DNA from: Chloroflexota bacterium
GTDB taxonomy: Bacteria > Chloroflexota > Anaerolineae > UBA4142
Direction of reading: 5' to 3'
Length of the DNA: 5,801 bases
Assembly (NCBI GenBank): GCA_023380675.1
Contig: JAMCRS010000137.1
Span: 1 to 5,801, forward strand
How positions within the stretch are numbered: position 1 is the stretch's first letter; each line of letters begins with the position of its first letter. The notes under the pieces were generated by a model, which saw nothing but the letters and a program-made list of their open reading frames with translations, ran no database searches and had not been told where the DNA came from. Shown here piece by piece: positions 5,775-5,801 of the stretch. A program made the position numbers and the translations under genes.

Positions 5775-5801
5775 TCTGCTAGAAGGGAGATTAGGATATG
5801 G
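5775..5801 (+). repeat. Inverted repeat, right arm, running to the last base
   Basis: A perfect inverted copy of 5673-5699, including the Shine-Dalgarno AAGGGAG and an ATG at 5798-5800. If real, it could start a divergent gene beyond the window. If this is a contig end, it may be an assembly or amplification fold-back. The repeat cannot be bounded on the right because the window stops. Confidence 0.95.

Overview
The window is a GC-rich bacterial fragment, coding nearly end to end, with no RNA gene, CRISPR array or transposase that I can see. The organism cannot be fixed from 5.8 kb. The YfhO-like protein, the orphan winged-helix response regulator and the aminotransferase look to me like Chloroflexota or a similar uncultured GC-rich soil or sediment lineage, but that is an impression. 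The left edge cuts a gene. The right edge stops inside an inverted repeat, so the window may be a whole short contig.

Layout, left to right. (1) Positions 1-2272, minus strand: a two-gene unit. A DPM1-type polyprenyl-phosphate mannosyltransferase (1514-2272) is followed, with a 14-nt overlap, by a YfhO-family multi-spanning membrane protein whose C-terminus lies outside the window (1-1527). The first probably loads a sugar onto a lipid carrier on the cytoplasmic side, and the second probably transfers a lipid-linked sugar on the outer face. (2) Positions 2273-2675: a 403-nt divergent intergenic region. It has a sigma70-like promoter in each direction, both with TATAAT and a 17-bp spacer, a degenerate REP/MITE-like repeat and a short palindrome. 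The leftward promoter leaves almost no 5' leader before the mannosyltransferase ATG. (3) Positions 2676-3338, plus strand: an orphan OmpR/PhoB-type response regulator whose receiver lacks the usual acidic pair. (4) Positions 3339-3548: a convergent intergenic region with a good rho-independent terminator for the regulator and a second strong stem-loop. (5) Positions 3549-5676, minus strand: a class III PLP aminotransferase, then after 16 nt a WecG/TagA/CpsF-family glycosyltransferase. (6) Positions 5677-5801: the aminotransferase leader, a possible promoter with a dyad in its spacer, and a perfect inverted copy of the leader (27 nt) that runs to the last base.

Three of the five genes act in surface glycan or lipid-linked sugar metabolism, so this is probably part of a cell-envelope polysaccharide or glycosylation locus. 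The regulator is placed to sense or control it, but no direct link is visible. I do not see a wholly new system. The points most worth checking are the terminal inverted repeat (assembly fold-back, or real duplicated or invertible leader), the mannosyltransferase/YfhO pair, the degenerate receiver and the near-leaderless start.
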